Shown here piece by piece: positions 6,326 to 13,953 of a DNA stretch of 38,487 nucleotides. The notes below the pieces were generated by a model. The model was not told the DNA's origin, made no database searches, and saw only the letters and a program-made list of their open reading frames with translations. Source of the DNA: a virus; IMG/VR virus record IMGVR_UViG_3300033148_005250, positions 1 to 38,487 of that record. The stretch is one strand, 5' to 3'. Position numbers and translations under genes: made by a program. Position 1 is the first letter of the stretch. Every line of letters starts with the position of its first letter.

Positions 6326-6685
6326 CTACATCAATTCCATGTTCAAATTGAAATGTTTTTTATAAGCCAAAAGTAAACCCTGCCGAGCCTGTAATATAGA
6401 CCTCGCTCGACCTTTTAAACTGTCAATGGATTCCTGTAATTCGTCCGGCGTTTTCGCCCAGAAATAACCATTAGAATTTGCACATATAGGATTAGCATGA
6501 CTTCTAAGATAATGAATAATCTCTCGAATATACTGTCCGCGAGTGAGGCTGATATTAAGTTTCCGGCACAATTCCGACGATCGGATAGGCCTGATACCAA
6601 TAGAAAAATCCCGACGCTGATATATAATATCATAAACTCTCTCGGCATCAGCTAAAAAAATATCGTCACGCTCTATTGGTGGCAT
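6326..6685 (-). CDS. Winged-helix-like DNA-binding protein
   Basis: 119 residues, GAGGGGTTTAAG before the ATG. The segment RPIRSSELCRKLNISLTRGQYIREIIHYLRSHANPICANSNGYFWA has the helix-turn-helix-wing order seen in a common group of small phage proteins: ELCRKLNIS is the first helix pair, IREIIHYLR the recognition helix and the NGYFWAKT hairpin the wing. The C-terminal helix (residues 80-110) may dimerise. It may regulate early transcription or act in replication. Confidence 0.72.
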   Translation of the reverse strand: MPPIERDDIFLADAERVYDIIYQRRDFSIGIRPIRSSELCRKLNISLTRGQYIREIIHYLRSHANPICANSNGYFWAKTPDELQESIDSLKGRARSILQARQGLLLAYKKHFNLNMELM

Positions 6686-6729
6686 CTTAAACCCCTCAGA
6701 CTAAAATCTGATATAAATATATAATTAAT

Positions 6730-6981
6730 TTAACCAACGCCAGGCCCATAGCCATCGCCAGAACCATAGCCAGAGCCATCGCCAAAGCCATCGCCAGAGC
6801 CAAAGTCATAACCAGAGCCACTGCCAGGGCCATCGCCACCGCCAAAGCCAGAGCCAAAGCCAGAGCCATTACCGGCACCAAAGCCAGAGCCATTACCATC
6901 ACCAAAGCCAGAGCCACCGCCATCATCAAAGCCAGAGCCATTACCAGCACCAAGGCCATAGCCATAATTTATGCTTTCCAT
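6730..6981 (-). CDS. Glycine-rich low-complexity protein
   Basis: 83 residues made almost only of Gly with Ser, Asp, Asn, Phe and Tyr, in repeats such as GSGFGDGN and GSGYGSGDG. AGGGGGTAGAGGT precedes the ATG (MESINYGYG), and this frame overlaps the upstream gene by 13 nt. The alternative frame through the same DNA gives an Ala/Leu/Met/Val polymer and is judged a shadow. Glycine/tyrosine-rich early proteins of this kind are seen in other phages; the role is unknown. The Phe/Tyr spacing would suit a condensate-forming or sticky disordered protein (inference). Confidence 0.6.
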   Translation of the reverse strand: MESINYGYGLGAGNGSGFDDGGGSGFGDGNGSGFGAGNGSGFGSGFGGGDGPGSGSGYDFGSGDGFGDGSGYGSGDGYGPGVG

Positions 6982-7340
6982 ACCTCTACCCCCTCAATAC
7001 TTTCTTTTGCTTTTTGTGTACAAGGAATTATTTCAATAGCTTCTGTTAATGTTATTTCATCAACAACACATGGGAATTTGCATTTATCTGGTTGGCTTGT
7101 TCCATCAACAGCAAGTTGAGACAATGATGCCGCTCCATACCACTGCCATATCCGTCGGGCATTTCGCAAAGTAACTTCTTTTTGATGTCGCTTCGAAAGA
7201 TACCCTGCAAAAACACCCGCAGAATATGTTCGACATATTACATAACCCATGCCGTCAATCTTTTCTGCTTTTGTATTGACAAAGTCTTTTGGGACATAAG
7301 TCACTCCATTAATTTTTAGTTCTTTGATGTCTTGTTCCAT
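6969..7340 (-). CDS. DUF6948-like phage protein
   Basis: 123 residues, AAAGGAGATTAAAA before the ATG. The core VICRTYSAGVFAGYL, then RNARRIWQWYGAASLSQLA, then KCKFPCVVDEITLTEAIEII is the pattern I recall for the DUF6948 family, found in many phages and some bacterial regions. No function is established. It is the second gene behind the early promoter, so it is expressed early. Confidence 0.75.
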   Translation of the reverse strand: MEQDIKELKINGVTYVPKDFVNTKAEKIDGMGYVICRTYSAGVFAGYLSKRHQKEVTLRNARRIWQWYGAASLSQLAVDGTSQPDKCKFPCVVDEITLTEAIEIIPCTQKAKESIEGVEVWKA

Positions 7341-7405
7341 TTTTAATCTCCTTTTGTATAAAAATACTTGTTAATAAAATAATCAAAACAATTAAAAAAA
7401 ATTTG

Positions 7406-7639
7406 TCATTCTTCCTCGTTTTCTAAGCTGATGTCAAGCTTTACTCTTTCAGGATCAGGCATACTACCGACATGCTTAATAACGTATGCTCCATTTTTTC
7501 TGTCTGCATACAAATAATAATCGTCGCCATTACTGCCAACCTCAACAACATTAGGGCGACGACCTGTCGGCTTTACTGGAATTCTGAGTGTAAAGTAAAG
7601 CTCACCATCATTGCGGGTAAATCTGCCAAGGAAATCCAT
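7406..7639 (-). CDS. First gene of the early operon, unknown function
   Basis: I choose the ATG at 7639 (MDFLGRFTRNDGELYF), 77 residues, because GAAAGG lies nine bases before it. The alternatives at 7666 (ATG) and 7672 (TTG) fall on the expected transcription start and inside the -10 box. The protein is beta-rich with a charged C-terminus (LDISLENEEE). No family is recognised. Being directly behind the strongest promoter suggests an immediate-early role. Confidence 0.65.
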   Translation of the reverse strand: MDFLGRFTRNDGELYFTLRIPVKPTGRRPNVVEVGSNGDDYYLYADRKNGAYVIKHVGSMPDPERVKLDISLENEEE

Positions 7640-7671
7640 ACCGTTTAACCTTTCGTTTTTTTTCATACCCA

Positions 7672-7700
7672 ATTATAACACATAGTTAAACACTTGTCAA
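7672..7700 (-). promoter_or_regulatory. Sigma70-type early promoter
   Basis: On the minus strand: TTGACA (7700-7695), 17-bp spacer, TATAAT (7677-7672), both boxes at consensus. It should start RNA near 7665 and drive the early operon. The -35 box is embedded in a 19-bp palindrome. Confidence 0.9.
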
Positions 7701-7706
7701 GTGTTT
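7688..7706. promoter_or_regulatory. Palindrome over the -35 box, probable operator
   Basis: AAACACTT-GTC-AAGTGTTT is a perfect 8-bp inverted repeat with a 3-base centre, covering the -35 box of the early promoter. A dimeric repressor bound here would block RNA polymerase. Candidates encoded by the phage are the winged-helix protein (6326-6685) and the ribbon-helix-helix-like protein (128-319). Confidence 0.6.
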
Positions 7707-7880
7707 TTTTTGTATTTTTATTAACTATTTTTTACGCATATCGGTAAGATTTTGGAAAGCTTTAGTGGTTATATAGGCCTTTTTGCCGAGAAAATGGCGT
7801 GACGCCCCGTTTCCGGTCGAAATTAGGGGTATTCTGGAGAGTCTCTCAACCTTAAATTACCGGGCTTTGCAATGGTCTAA

Positions 7881-7919
7881 TCCTTATTGCAAAAAAACAG
7901 ATGAAAACTGCAATAAGGA
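7881..7919. repeat. Inverted repeat of a CCTTATTGCA motif
   Basis: TCCTTATTGCA (7881-7891) and its complement TGCAATAAGGA (7909-7919) form an 11-bp perfect inverted repeat with a 17-base centre. The left arm plus following A-run and CAG recurs at 8243-8262. Confidence 0.7.
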
Positions 7920-7924
7920 AATAT

Positions 7925-7957
7925 AAAAAAACAGGCGGTCACCGTTAAGCAACCGCC
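7925..7957 (-). terminator. Rho-independent terminator
   Basis: Read on the minus strand: GGCGGT, loop of 12, ACCGCC, then TG and seven T's. It lies 30 bases past the stop of the gene at 7988-8185 and should end that transcript. Confidence 0.8.
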
Positions 7958-7987
7958 CATCAACCCTTGGCACTCAATTAAGTAGGG

Positions 7988-8185
7988 CTAAGATTTATAT
8001 TTATATTGCCTGTGAAATTCCCAAATATCCGCATTATTATTATCTTTCTTATTTGTTGAAAGCACACCCATTTCAACTGATAAAATATAATGCAATCCAT
8101 CATCTATATAAATATCACCTTTTTGTCGCTTGCTTTTAGCGGCACAGACAATAGTTTTCATATCTTTTCTTATTCTAACAGCCAT
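7988..8185 (-). CDS. Conserved-looking small phage protein in its own transcription unit
   Basis: 65 residues from the ATG at 8185 (MAVRIRKDMKTIVCAAKSKR); an upstream TTG (8212) falls on the -10 box and is rejected. The central KGDIYIDDGLHYILSVEMGVLST is like a small protein seen in many phages, with no known role. It has its own promoter at 8204-8232 and terminator at 7925-7957, the only single-gene unit here. The leader is only about 12 bases without a clear Shine-Dalgarno sequence. A regulator or host-takeover factor is possible, but only from context. Confidence 0.7.
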   Translation of the reverse strand: MAVRIRKDMKTIVCAAKSKRQKGDIYIDDGLHYILSVEMGVLSTNKKDNNNADIWEFHRQYKYKS

Positions 8186-8203
8186 AATTTTTATTATCGA
8201 ACC

Positions 8204-8232
8204 TATATACAAAAGTTAAATCCGTTTGTCAA
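8204..8232 (-). promoter_or_regulatory. Sigma70-type promoter
   Basis: TTGACA (8232-8227), 17-bp spacer, TATATA (8209-8204) on the minus strand; start expected near 8197. It drives the gene at 8185 and has an A/T tract with the repeated CCTTATTGCA motif just upstream. Confidence 0.85.
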
Positions 8233-8242
8233 TATAAAAACC

Positions 8243-8262
8243 CCTTATTGCAAAAAAAACAG
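8243..8262. repeat. Third copy of the CCTTATTGCA-A-run motif
   Basis: CCTTATTGC, eight A's, then CAG; identical to 7882-7900 except for one extra A. It lies 10 bases upstream of the -35 box of the promoter at 8204-8232, a place suited to an activator site or an A-tract UP element. Confidence 0.65.
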
Positions 8263-8331
8263 TCAAATAGGTGGGGTTATATTATTCAACCGATTAAGAA
8301 ATTATAGGTTAATAATAAAAGTCTCCGGTCA

Positions 8332-8364
8332 AATAAAACCCCCCGATTCCTGCAAATCGAGGGG
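8332..8364 (-). terminator. Rho-independent terminator of the late operon
   Basis: On the minus strand CCCCTCGATT, a 6-base loop, then AATCGGGGGG followed by TTTTATTT. It lies 30 bases past the stop of the beta-barrel gene and marks the end of the late transcript. Confidence 0.85.
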
Positions 8365-8393
8365 CACTGGAGGGATATGAGAAAAGTAAGCAA

Positions 8394-8921
8394 TCAGAGA
8401 TTTATATAAGCCCCCAGCCTGAATGTGTAACTATTAACAAAAGCGTTAGTCTCCAAACTAAAATTCCTTTCAACCTGGCCGAATAAACCCCAGTTCTCAA
8501 AAGAGTAACCACCGATAAATCCTGCCGCACCTACAATATATGCCATCATGGGTAAATTATCGTTGGGGATATTCTCTAAACTTACTTCTGGCCCAAGTGC
8601 CAATCCACCATAAGCACCGCTTGAAGTTGTTGGTGTAAACAAATACGCGACCTTTCCATTAAGCGACCCTCCATGATCGCCTCCCATCGCTGATAAAAAC
8701 CCATAAAAATTGCCTGAAAGTGGTATCGCAAATCCAGCGTCAAGCTGAAAGGCGTCGCCGTATCCACCCGTTACAACAAAAGCCACAGGATTCTCGGCTT
8801 CATAAGGGACTGTCCCCCATAATCCAGCTTGACTGAATTTACCCCCGCTTGCCGGCGGCGGCATAGCCATTACCGAACCGGCGAGTAACATAACCGTTAA
8901 AATCACCAATATTTTTTTCAT
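8394..8921 (-). CDS. Exported beta-barrel outer-membrane-like protein
   Basis: 175 residues. A textbook signal peptide (MKKILVILTVMLLAGSVMA) ends in V-M-A, giving cleavage near residue 19. The mature part alternates glycine-rich turns with amphipathic strands and ends in YTFRLGAYINL, a plausible C-terminal beta-signal with an aromatic/hydrophobic alternation. This fits a small outer-membrane beta-barrel. Lambda Lom-type proteins show that phages can carry such genes; here it is the last gene of the late operon, after endolysin and holin. It may change the host surface, block superinfection, or help outer-membrane disruption. The function is inference. Confidence 0.65.
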   Translation of the reverse strand: MKKILVILTVMLLAGSVMAMPPPASGGKFSQAGLWGTVPYEAENPVAFVVTGGYGDAFQLDAGFAIPLSGNFYGFLSAMGGDHGGSLNGKVAYLFTPTTSSGAYGGLALGPEVSLENIPNDNLPMMAYIVGAAGFIGGYSFENWGLFGQVERNFSLETNAFVNSYTFRLGAYINL

Positions 8922-8924
8922 TTC

Positions 8925-9128
8925 TCAATCCTTCTTTTTAGTTTTTGCTATTACATGGCCAACGGTCTTGACTGTATATGCCCCAATAATGGCAAGCAAC
9001 AGCCCCGTCCAGTCGCCGACACTAATCATTTTGGGGATTTTGTCTATTGCAATCAGAACAATCGTTCCGACTAAAGCCAGACCACATAATAGAAACGTCC
9101 GGCCGATCCCCCAAAGTTCGTTGTTCAT
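8925..9128 (-). CDS. Putative holin
   Basis: 67 residues with two membrane helices (about 10-28 and 42-60) separated by a short loop (DKIPKMISVGDWTG), and a lysine-rich C-terminus (KTKKKD). It lies right behind the endolysin gene, so it most likely makes the membrane holes that let the signal-less endolysin reach the cell wall. Family cannot be fixed by eye. AGGAGG lies a little upstream of the ATG. Confidence 0.75.
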   Translation of the reverse strand: MNNELWGIGRTFLLCGLALVGTIVLIAIDKIPKMISVGDWTGLLLAIIGAYTVKTVGHVIAKTKKKD

Positions 9129-9140
9129 AAAAAAACCTCC

Positions 9141-9527
9141 TTAAATTAATTCAAAATGTCCGTAATCATAAAATCCTTGATTTTTCATATTCCAGTCACC
9201 ATCCCAGTCGCCACCCCATCTCAACTTAATTTCCATTGAATAAGCTATACCAAGAACAAATCCTGCCATTAGGATAAACTGTTTGATATTATTCCAGTCA
9301 ACAGGTCTGGGTACTAAATCAACCGCCAAAGACGGTGTTTTATTATGCTTGCTGTTTGGCCATGATAACTGAGAATGACCGATTCTTTTCATGCTATTTT
9401 GTTGTTCCTTATCTCGATGCCCTTCTATCACTAAAAGTGGGAAAACCTCTGCCGCCGCTACGACTATTTTCTGCAACCGCACGTCGCAGGTCTCCAGTAT
9501 ATTCGACGAGAACTCGCTTAACGCCAT
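9141..9527 (-). CDS. Endolysin, M15C-type L-alanyl-D-glutamate peptidase
   Basis: 128 residues. The zinc peptidase pattern is complete: GHR (36-38), S-K-H-N-K-T-P-S-L-A-V-D (H61, D70), RWGGDW (104-108) and DYGHFEL (H124). This is the VanY/M15C fold found in many phage endolysins, such as that of T5, which cuts the peptide stems of peptidoglycan. There is no signal peptide, so it needs the adjacent holin. It overlaps the upstream gene by 10 nt. Confidence 0.93.
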   Translation of the reverse strand: MALSEFSSNILETCDVRLQKIVVAAAEVFPLLVIEGHRDKEQQNSMKRIGHSQLSWPNSKHNKTPSLAVDLVPRPVDWNNIKQFILMAGFVLGIAYSMEIKLRWGGDWDGDWNMKNQGFYDYGHFELI

Positions 9528-12085
9528 TTCACCAAATCCTCAAAAGCAATCGAAGTCGTATCCGGAACGTGAACAAACATTCCGGACTCCCGCCGAATCT
9601 TTTTACCATATTGGTCTCGAAAATAAACTTGATAATAACTGCTATCCGACAAATTCGGATTAGCATACAGAGCCACATCCCACGTTCCATAGGCATCCGC
9701 CGTATCATATATGATTGTCTGGGTGATAATAGTATCGTTAAAATACAATATTGAATCCCGCGGGTAGGCTATTAGTTCAAACCTGACCTCAGCGTTCGAA
9801 TAATAATAACCATTGGCCTGTAAGAGCGTCGAATATACCGAAGTCTTATTAGCCGACGACGAATAAGTGTAAAGAGTGCAAGTTGCAGCTCCGGTTATAT
9901 TAATATTATTTGAATCGATTGAAGCATATCCATACGGTGCCGTTGTCAACCTCCAATATCCAGCCGACGGCGCCAATGTCGCCATTCCGTTTGCGTCAGT
10001 TACGCCCCTGTATGGCGACGTCAAACTCATGGCGGTATCGTTCATTGCAACCGTATATCCGGGCAAAGCCGCATTGCCGTTACCCGAATCAAGCACGTAA
10101 ACATACCAGACGTATGGACCGGGTCCTGACCCGCCACCTTGTTCAGTTCGATTACTGTCAACCGCGCCACCGGTGATTTCCCTTGCTGCATGTCCCCAAA
10201 CTGTATCGACTATTCCGGCGAGAGTCACACTTGCCGCCGCACCCTGAGCCGAGTCAAAGAAATCGGAAGTAAACAACCACGTCGGAAAAGTCGAGTCCGC
10301 GAAATTTGTTGAGTCCAGATCGAAACCAAGCGCCGTCAATGTTCTTGCTGGGGTTGAGTCGGCACTCCACACATCAGCGGCACCATGAGTTGAGAACCCG
10401 AGGGCTTTATAATGGGATGAATCATTTAATACAGAATCGGCAATTTTTTTAGCTGCGGACGCTGCCAGTTCGGACGACCCTATCGCATCATCGTCAATCT
10501 TTGCGGAGGTTATTGCGTTACCCCCGATTTCCGGAGCGTCAAGAGTGCCGACAACATCATCTAAATCAATACCAATATTGCTTTCTTCGGTTAAAGTTGA
10601 CCGACTGGAGATATTTGCATCAAGATATGTTGATATCGTATATGACCATATATCATTATCTAATGCGTCGCCGCCAAAAGTATTACCGATGGGATGGTTT
10701 GCTTTTGGTGCATTCCAAACAGCAGCGGCAATTGTCGAGGAGTCAACCCCCTCTCCCTGATATTTTGTTGTCGAATCATTGAGAACTTGACAGATAGCGC
10801 CCCAAACAGCACCGGAATCAAGAGACCCTCCTGGCCCTTGATAAGTACTGGCAGAATCATTGAGAACCTGAATAACGGCTCCCCAGACCGCGCCAGAATC
10901 AAAAGCTGCGCCCTGATATTTAGTGGTGGAATCATTTAAGACCTGACAAATAGCTCCCCAGACTGCGGCGCTATCCAGTCCGGCCGCCGGACCCTGATAG
11001 GTTCCTGAAGAATCATTAAGAACCTGCACTATGGCTCCCCATACTGCCTGAGAGTCTAAACCCGCCGCCGAACCCTGATACGTCGCAGAGGAATCATTTA
11101 AAACTTGGACTACCGCACCCCAAACAGCGCCCGAGTCAAAATTAGTTCCTTGATAGGTTCCAGATGAGTCGTTAAGAACTTGAATAACAGCCCCCCAAAT
11201 AGCAGCCGAATCAAGCGTCGAGAACCCTGTCGCCGTCACGCAATACTGAATACTATCCCTGATGGCCGTTACCGATGTTTGAGATGCCAAAGCTGAGATG
11301 TCTGCCTTATAATCCGCTCGGTTCGCATAGATAGCAGCCTCAATTTCTGTCACAGCCGCAGTCGCTAATTCCGATGATGTGATGGCGTTCGCGCCCAATT
11401 CCGACTCACCGATTGCATCTGTCGCAATAACGGCCGCCGTAATAACACCCGAATTCATTGACGCGACGTTTGCGCTCGCCATAGTGCTGTCGGCGGTTTC
11501 GTCAAAGTCGGACCTGCTTGATATCGTAGCATCCAAATAGCCCGCCTTCGCATCTGTCCATACGTCATTATCAAGAGCATCTCCCCCAAAAGTATTACCC
11601 GTTACATGACCAGAGCGGGGTTCGTCCCAGATGTAGTCGGCCATCTTCAAATAAGCCAATGTGGCAATGGCGTCGTCGTCTATGCAGCCGTCTTTCGTTA
11701 CAAGGGCATTTATAGCATCATTGCCAATATCCCCCTCCTCTATGGCGTTGTTATCGACCGAAGCTACATTGACATCTCTGGTCAATTGATTGGAATAGTC
11801 AACTATATCAAAAGTCGTATCGTTGCCACTGAATACATGAAACACGCCGCTAAGACTCACCTGTGCGGAAAAATCCTCCTTGATTGAATCATTGAGAATA
11901 TACGAAAACCCTGAAGTCCATAATTTGGTATAAATAGAATCGCCGGTTGAGCCATACATTTTCAAACGAACCGAGTCGGGTGTGACCGGCCCACCATCAG
12001 TAAATATTTCCATCACCTGTATATTGGTCGCCCTCGGACTCAACGGCAAAGCCAGTATTATTAACAAAACTATTATTTTTTTCAT
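9518..12085 (-). CDS. Large exported repeat adhesin / fibre-like protein
   Basis: 855 residues. A signal peptide occupies residues 1-19 (MKKIIVLLIILALPLSPRA). Then come a beta-rich domain (20-100), an Asp/Ala-rich collar-like stretch with two copies of G-N-T-F-G-G-D-A-L-D-N-D (about 163-174 and 467-478), and six 23-26-residue repeats with the core W-G-A-x-x-Q-V-L-N-D-S (291-445). The C-terminal 200 residues look like Ig or carboxypeptidase-regulatory-like beta domains (LPGYTVAMND, then YRGVTDANGMATL). Composition is rich in Asp, Ser, Thr and Ala. The position and fibre-like repeats suggest receptor or polysaccharide binding; the signal peptide is unexpected for a virion protein. It overlaps the upstream gene by 4 nt. 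Confidence 0.7.
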   Translation of the reverse strand: MKKIIVLLIILALPLSPRATNIQVMEIFTDGGPVTPDSVRLKMYGSTGDSIYTKLWTSGFSYILNDSIKEDFSAQVSLSGVFHVFSGNDTTFDIVDYSNQLTRDVNVASVDNNAIEEGDIGNDAINALVTKDGCIDDDAIATLAYLKMADYIWDEPRSGHVTGNTFGGDALDNDVWTDAKAGYLDATISSRSDFDETADSTMASANVASMNSGVITAAVIATDAIGESELGANAITSSELATAAVTEIEAAIYANRADYKADISALASQTSVTAIRDSIQYCVTATGFSTLDSAAIWGAVIQVLNDSSGTYQGTNFDSGAVWGAVVQVLNDSSATYQGSAAGLDSQAVWGAIVQVLNDSSGTYQGPAAGLDSAAVWGAICQVLNDSTTKYQGAAFDSGAVWGAVIQVLNDSASTYQGPGGSLDSGAVWGAICQVLNDSTTKYQGEGVDSSTIAAAVWNAPKANHPIGNTFGGDALDNDIWSYTISTYLDANISSRSTLTEESNIGIDLDDVVGTLDAPEIGGNAITSAKIDDDAIGSSELAASAAKKIADSVLNDSSHYKALGFSTHGAADVWSADSTPARTLTALGFDLDSTNFADSTFPTWLFTSDFFDSAQGAAASVTLAGIVDTVWGHAAREITGGAVDSNRTEQGGGSGPGPYVWYVYVLDSGNGNAALPGYTVAMNDTAMSLTSPYRGVTDANGMATLAPSAGYWRLTTAPYGYASIDSNNINITGAATCTLYTYSSSANKTSVYSTLLQANGYYYSNAEVRFELIAYPRDSILYFNDTIITQTIIYDTADAYGTWDVALYANPNLSDSSYYQVYFRDQYGKKIRRESGMFVHVPDTTSIAFEDLVKWR
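10751..11215 (-). repeat. Six tandem coding repeats (W-G-A..Q-V-L-N-D-S)
   Basis: Six units of about 69-78 bases, each with V/I-W-G-A, Q-V-L-N-D-S and a Y-Q-G turn. Copies 4 and 6 are the closest pair (ICQVLNDSTTKYQG in both). Linkers between units vary in length (for example TNF, SAAGL, PAAGL, AAF, PGGSL). Confidence 0.85.
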
Positions 12086-13953
12086 TTTATAGTTACTCCC
12101 TTCAGAGTGGAACCTGAAATATTTATATAATTCGATGCCGACAAATTCGTGAATGTCAATGTCGCTGTTACGCTATCGCCCTGTATTTGTGTTGTGTCGG
12201 TGATATGAAGCGTATCCCAAACAGTGTCATTATCCTTAATTGCTCTTATTATAAAATCATTATAGGTTGTATCCTCGTGCGAATCTCCATCCCACACATT
12301 GAAAAAATAGGTCACATGGTCTTGAATTAATCCCGTCGCTCCCGTTGTGCCGGATAAAACCGTATCACCATTGCCGGAACTGTCAATTACAGCATAATCG
12401 GCACCGTCCGACGCATAACCGGAACTGTCCTCGATTAAGAATTTAACAGACCGAATACGTTGTAATTCCCTGTCGGCGGCCTGTCCTACATCAAAATGAA
12501 CAGAATCATCGTTTGTAAATATAACATCTTGGATTATAACACTGTCTTGATTGAAGGTGTACCACCCAGAAGCGATCGCACCATCAAAATCATCAGCATC
12601 AGAATATGTTGAAGTACCATATCTGTCAAGCGTATCACGCAAAAACTTCCAGCCACTACCCTGTCCCCATTCTCCACCGCCATAAGCGGAATTCATTTTT
12701 ATAACAACACCGTTACTACCGTAATAATTATCATAAGACAGCCTGTCTCGGTGACCGGCAGAATCCGAAGTCTCTATTAAAAACGCAACCACATTTCCCC
12801 AATTATCCTGATAGGTGTTTGAGTCGGCATAAGCTACAATGTGATTATTATATACTCGCCAATGATTGCCGTGCGATGAAAACGACAATCCAACCGCACC
12901 GCCATAAGCTATGGACGAATCACTCCCCGTTGTGTCAATTTTTGTTTCCACATAAATATTATTATCATGTATATACACGGAATCAAGATTTCGGTAGCTC
13001 CTGAGCCTTAACCCATAGCCCCTTAAGCCCCACCCATCCGTTTCGTCAAGCCCACGATGGACGTATATTCTGTTACTGTCACACCGAAATATTCCGGCAT
13101 CGGTAGCCCAAGTGGCTATTTCCCCAAAAGCTATTCCCCTGCCACCAAAAGCCTCGGTGCCGGTACTGCATATATTGTGATGGACTCTTGGTGACCCGTC
13201 GCCTTGCGTTTGGTGAATAGCATAAGAATTTGACGAATTACACGTATCACATCCCGACGGATATGAGTATCTTGTATTTCTGGAATCAACGGTTAAAGTA
13301 CAATAGGATACTTCCGATATGCCCGCAACGGATATTCCCCCATGAAAACAGGAGTCAATCCTAACTCCCGTCACTTTATAATTATACGCACTATCAGTGT
13401 TTCGATGCGTTTCCCCTTGAATCTGTAAATAAATACTAAGCGAATAAAAATCTTTTCGATTATTGTAACTTCGACAATAATTAGTATAATTGCCGCCGTC
13501 TATCAAGAGCATGGTCGCACTTTCACAATAAACATTCATACTGTTGGGTGACTTTACATGAACATTACAATCCCTTATCGTAAATTTATCGTTTCCGCCA
13601 ACCCTTATTCCTTGCGCCCACTCACCAAGAGTGTCGTTGGCGGTATCCTCGATTATAGTCAGGCTTTCAACGACACAACCATCTACATCATTAAGGTATA
13701 AACCCCAAACACCGCCACCATTCACCCCCGTTCCCGATGAATCCTCAAGATTAAACCAGATAGTGTCGCCGCCACCTTCGATGGTTATATTGGCCGCCGA
13801 TATTGTAATAGCATCGCCATTATTACAGGTCAAATTTCCCGATAAAACATACGTGCTGTCGGCCTGATTGCACGTATAAGGTAATGATGATATGGTTATA
13901 TCACCCCACGCCAAAATCGGCAATAATATCAATATAAGAAATGTGTGTCTCAC
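12082..13953 (-). CDS. Exported right-handed beta-helix (pectate-lyase-like) protein
   Basis: 623 residues. Signal peptide MRHTFLILILLPILAWG, then a pattern of short repeated strands typical of parallel beta-helix proteins: ITIEGGGDTIWF, CVVESLTII, GIRVGGNDKFTIRDCNV, MLLIDGGNY, GISVAGISEVSYCTL, VYIHDNNIYV (about residues 50-400). The last 150 residues are a separate beta domain ending in SGSTLKGVTIK. Phage beta-helix proteins often bind or cut host polysaccharide; catalytic residues cannot be assigned by eye. It overlaps both neighbours by 4 nt, so it is translated together with them. Confidence 0.75.
   Translation of the reverse strand: MRHTFLILILLPILAWGDITISSLPYTCNQADSTYVLSGNLTCNNGDAITISAANITIEGGGDTIWFNLEDSSGTGVNGGGVWGLYLNDVDGCVVESLTIIEDTANDTLGEWAQGIRVGGNDKFTIRDCNVHVKSPNSMNVYCESATMLLIDGGNYTNYCRSYNNRKDFYSLSIYLQIQGETHRNTDSAYNYKVTGVRIDSCFHGGISVAGISEVSYCTLTVDSRNTRYSYPSGCDTCNSSNSYAIHQTQGDGSPRVHHNICSTGTEAFGGRGIAFGEIATWATDAGIFRCDSNRIYVHRGLDETDGWGLRGYGLRLRSYRNLDSVYIHDNNIYVETKIDTTGSDSSIAYGGAVGLSFSSHGNHWRVYNNHIVAYADSNTYQDNWGNVVAFLIETSDSAGHRDRLSYDNYYGSNGVVIKMNSAYGGGEWGQGSGWKFLRDTLDRYGTSTYSDADDFDGAIASGWYTFNQDSVIIQDVIFTNDDSVHFDVGQAADRELQRIRSVKFLIEDSSGYASDGADYAVIDSSGNGDTVLSGTTGATGLIQDHVTYFFNVWDGDSHEDTTYNDFIIRAIKDNDTVWDTLHITDTTQIQGDSVTATLTFTNLSASNYINISGSTLKGVTIK

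Larger units (their letters stand above)
7707..7987. other. Noncoding regulatory region upstream of the early promoter
   Basis: I see no credible gene here. It holds an AT-rich block (7707-7745), short palindromes (GGCGT-G-ACGCC at 7796-7806 and GAGAG-T-CTCTC nearby), a long inverted repeat at 7881-7919 and a terminator at 7925-7957. It may be a control or origin region between the late and early units. Confidence 0.55.

Noticed and set aside
6696-6965. Alternative frame giving an Ala/Leu/Met/Val polymer (multi-membrane look)
   Set aside because: It is the shifted reading of the Gly-rich gene's repeats; the Gly-rich frame has the better start and binding site.
7640-7672. Upstream starts (7666, 7672) for the first early gene
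   Set aside because: They fall on the expected transcription start and the -10 box, leaving no leader; ATG 7639 has a binding site.
9335-9754. Plus-strand ORFs across the window
   Set aside because: All that I examined lie opposite well-supported minus-strand genes, have no binding site and no recognisable domain.
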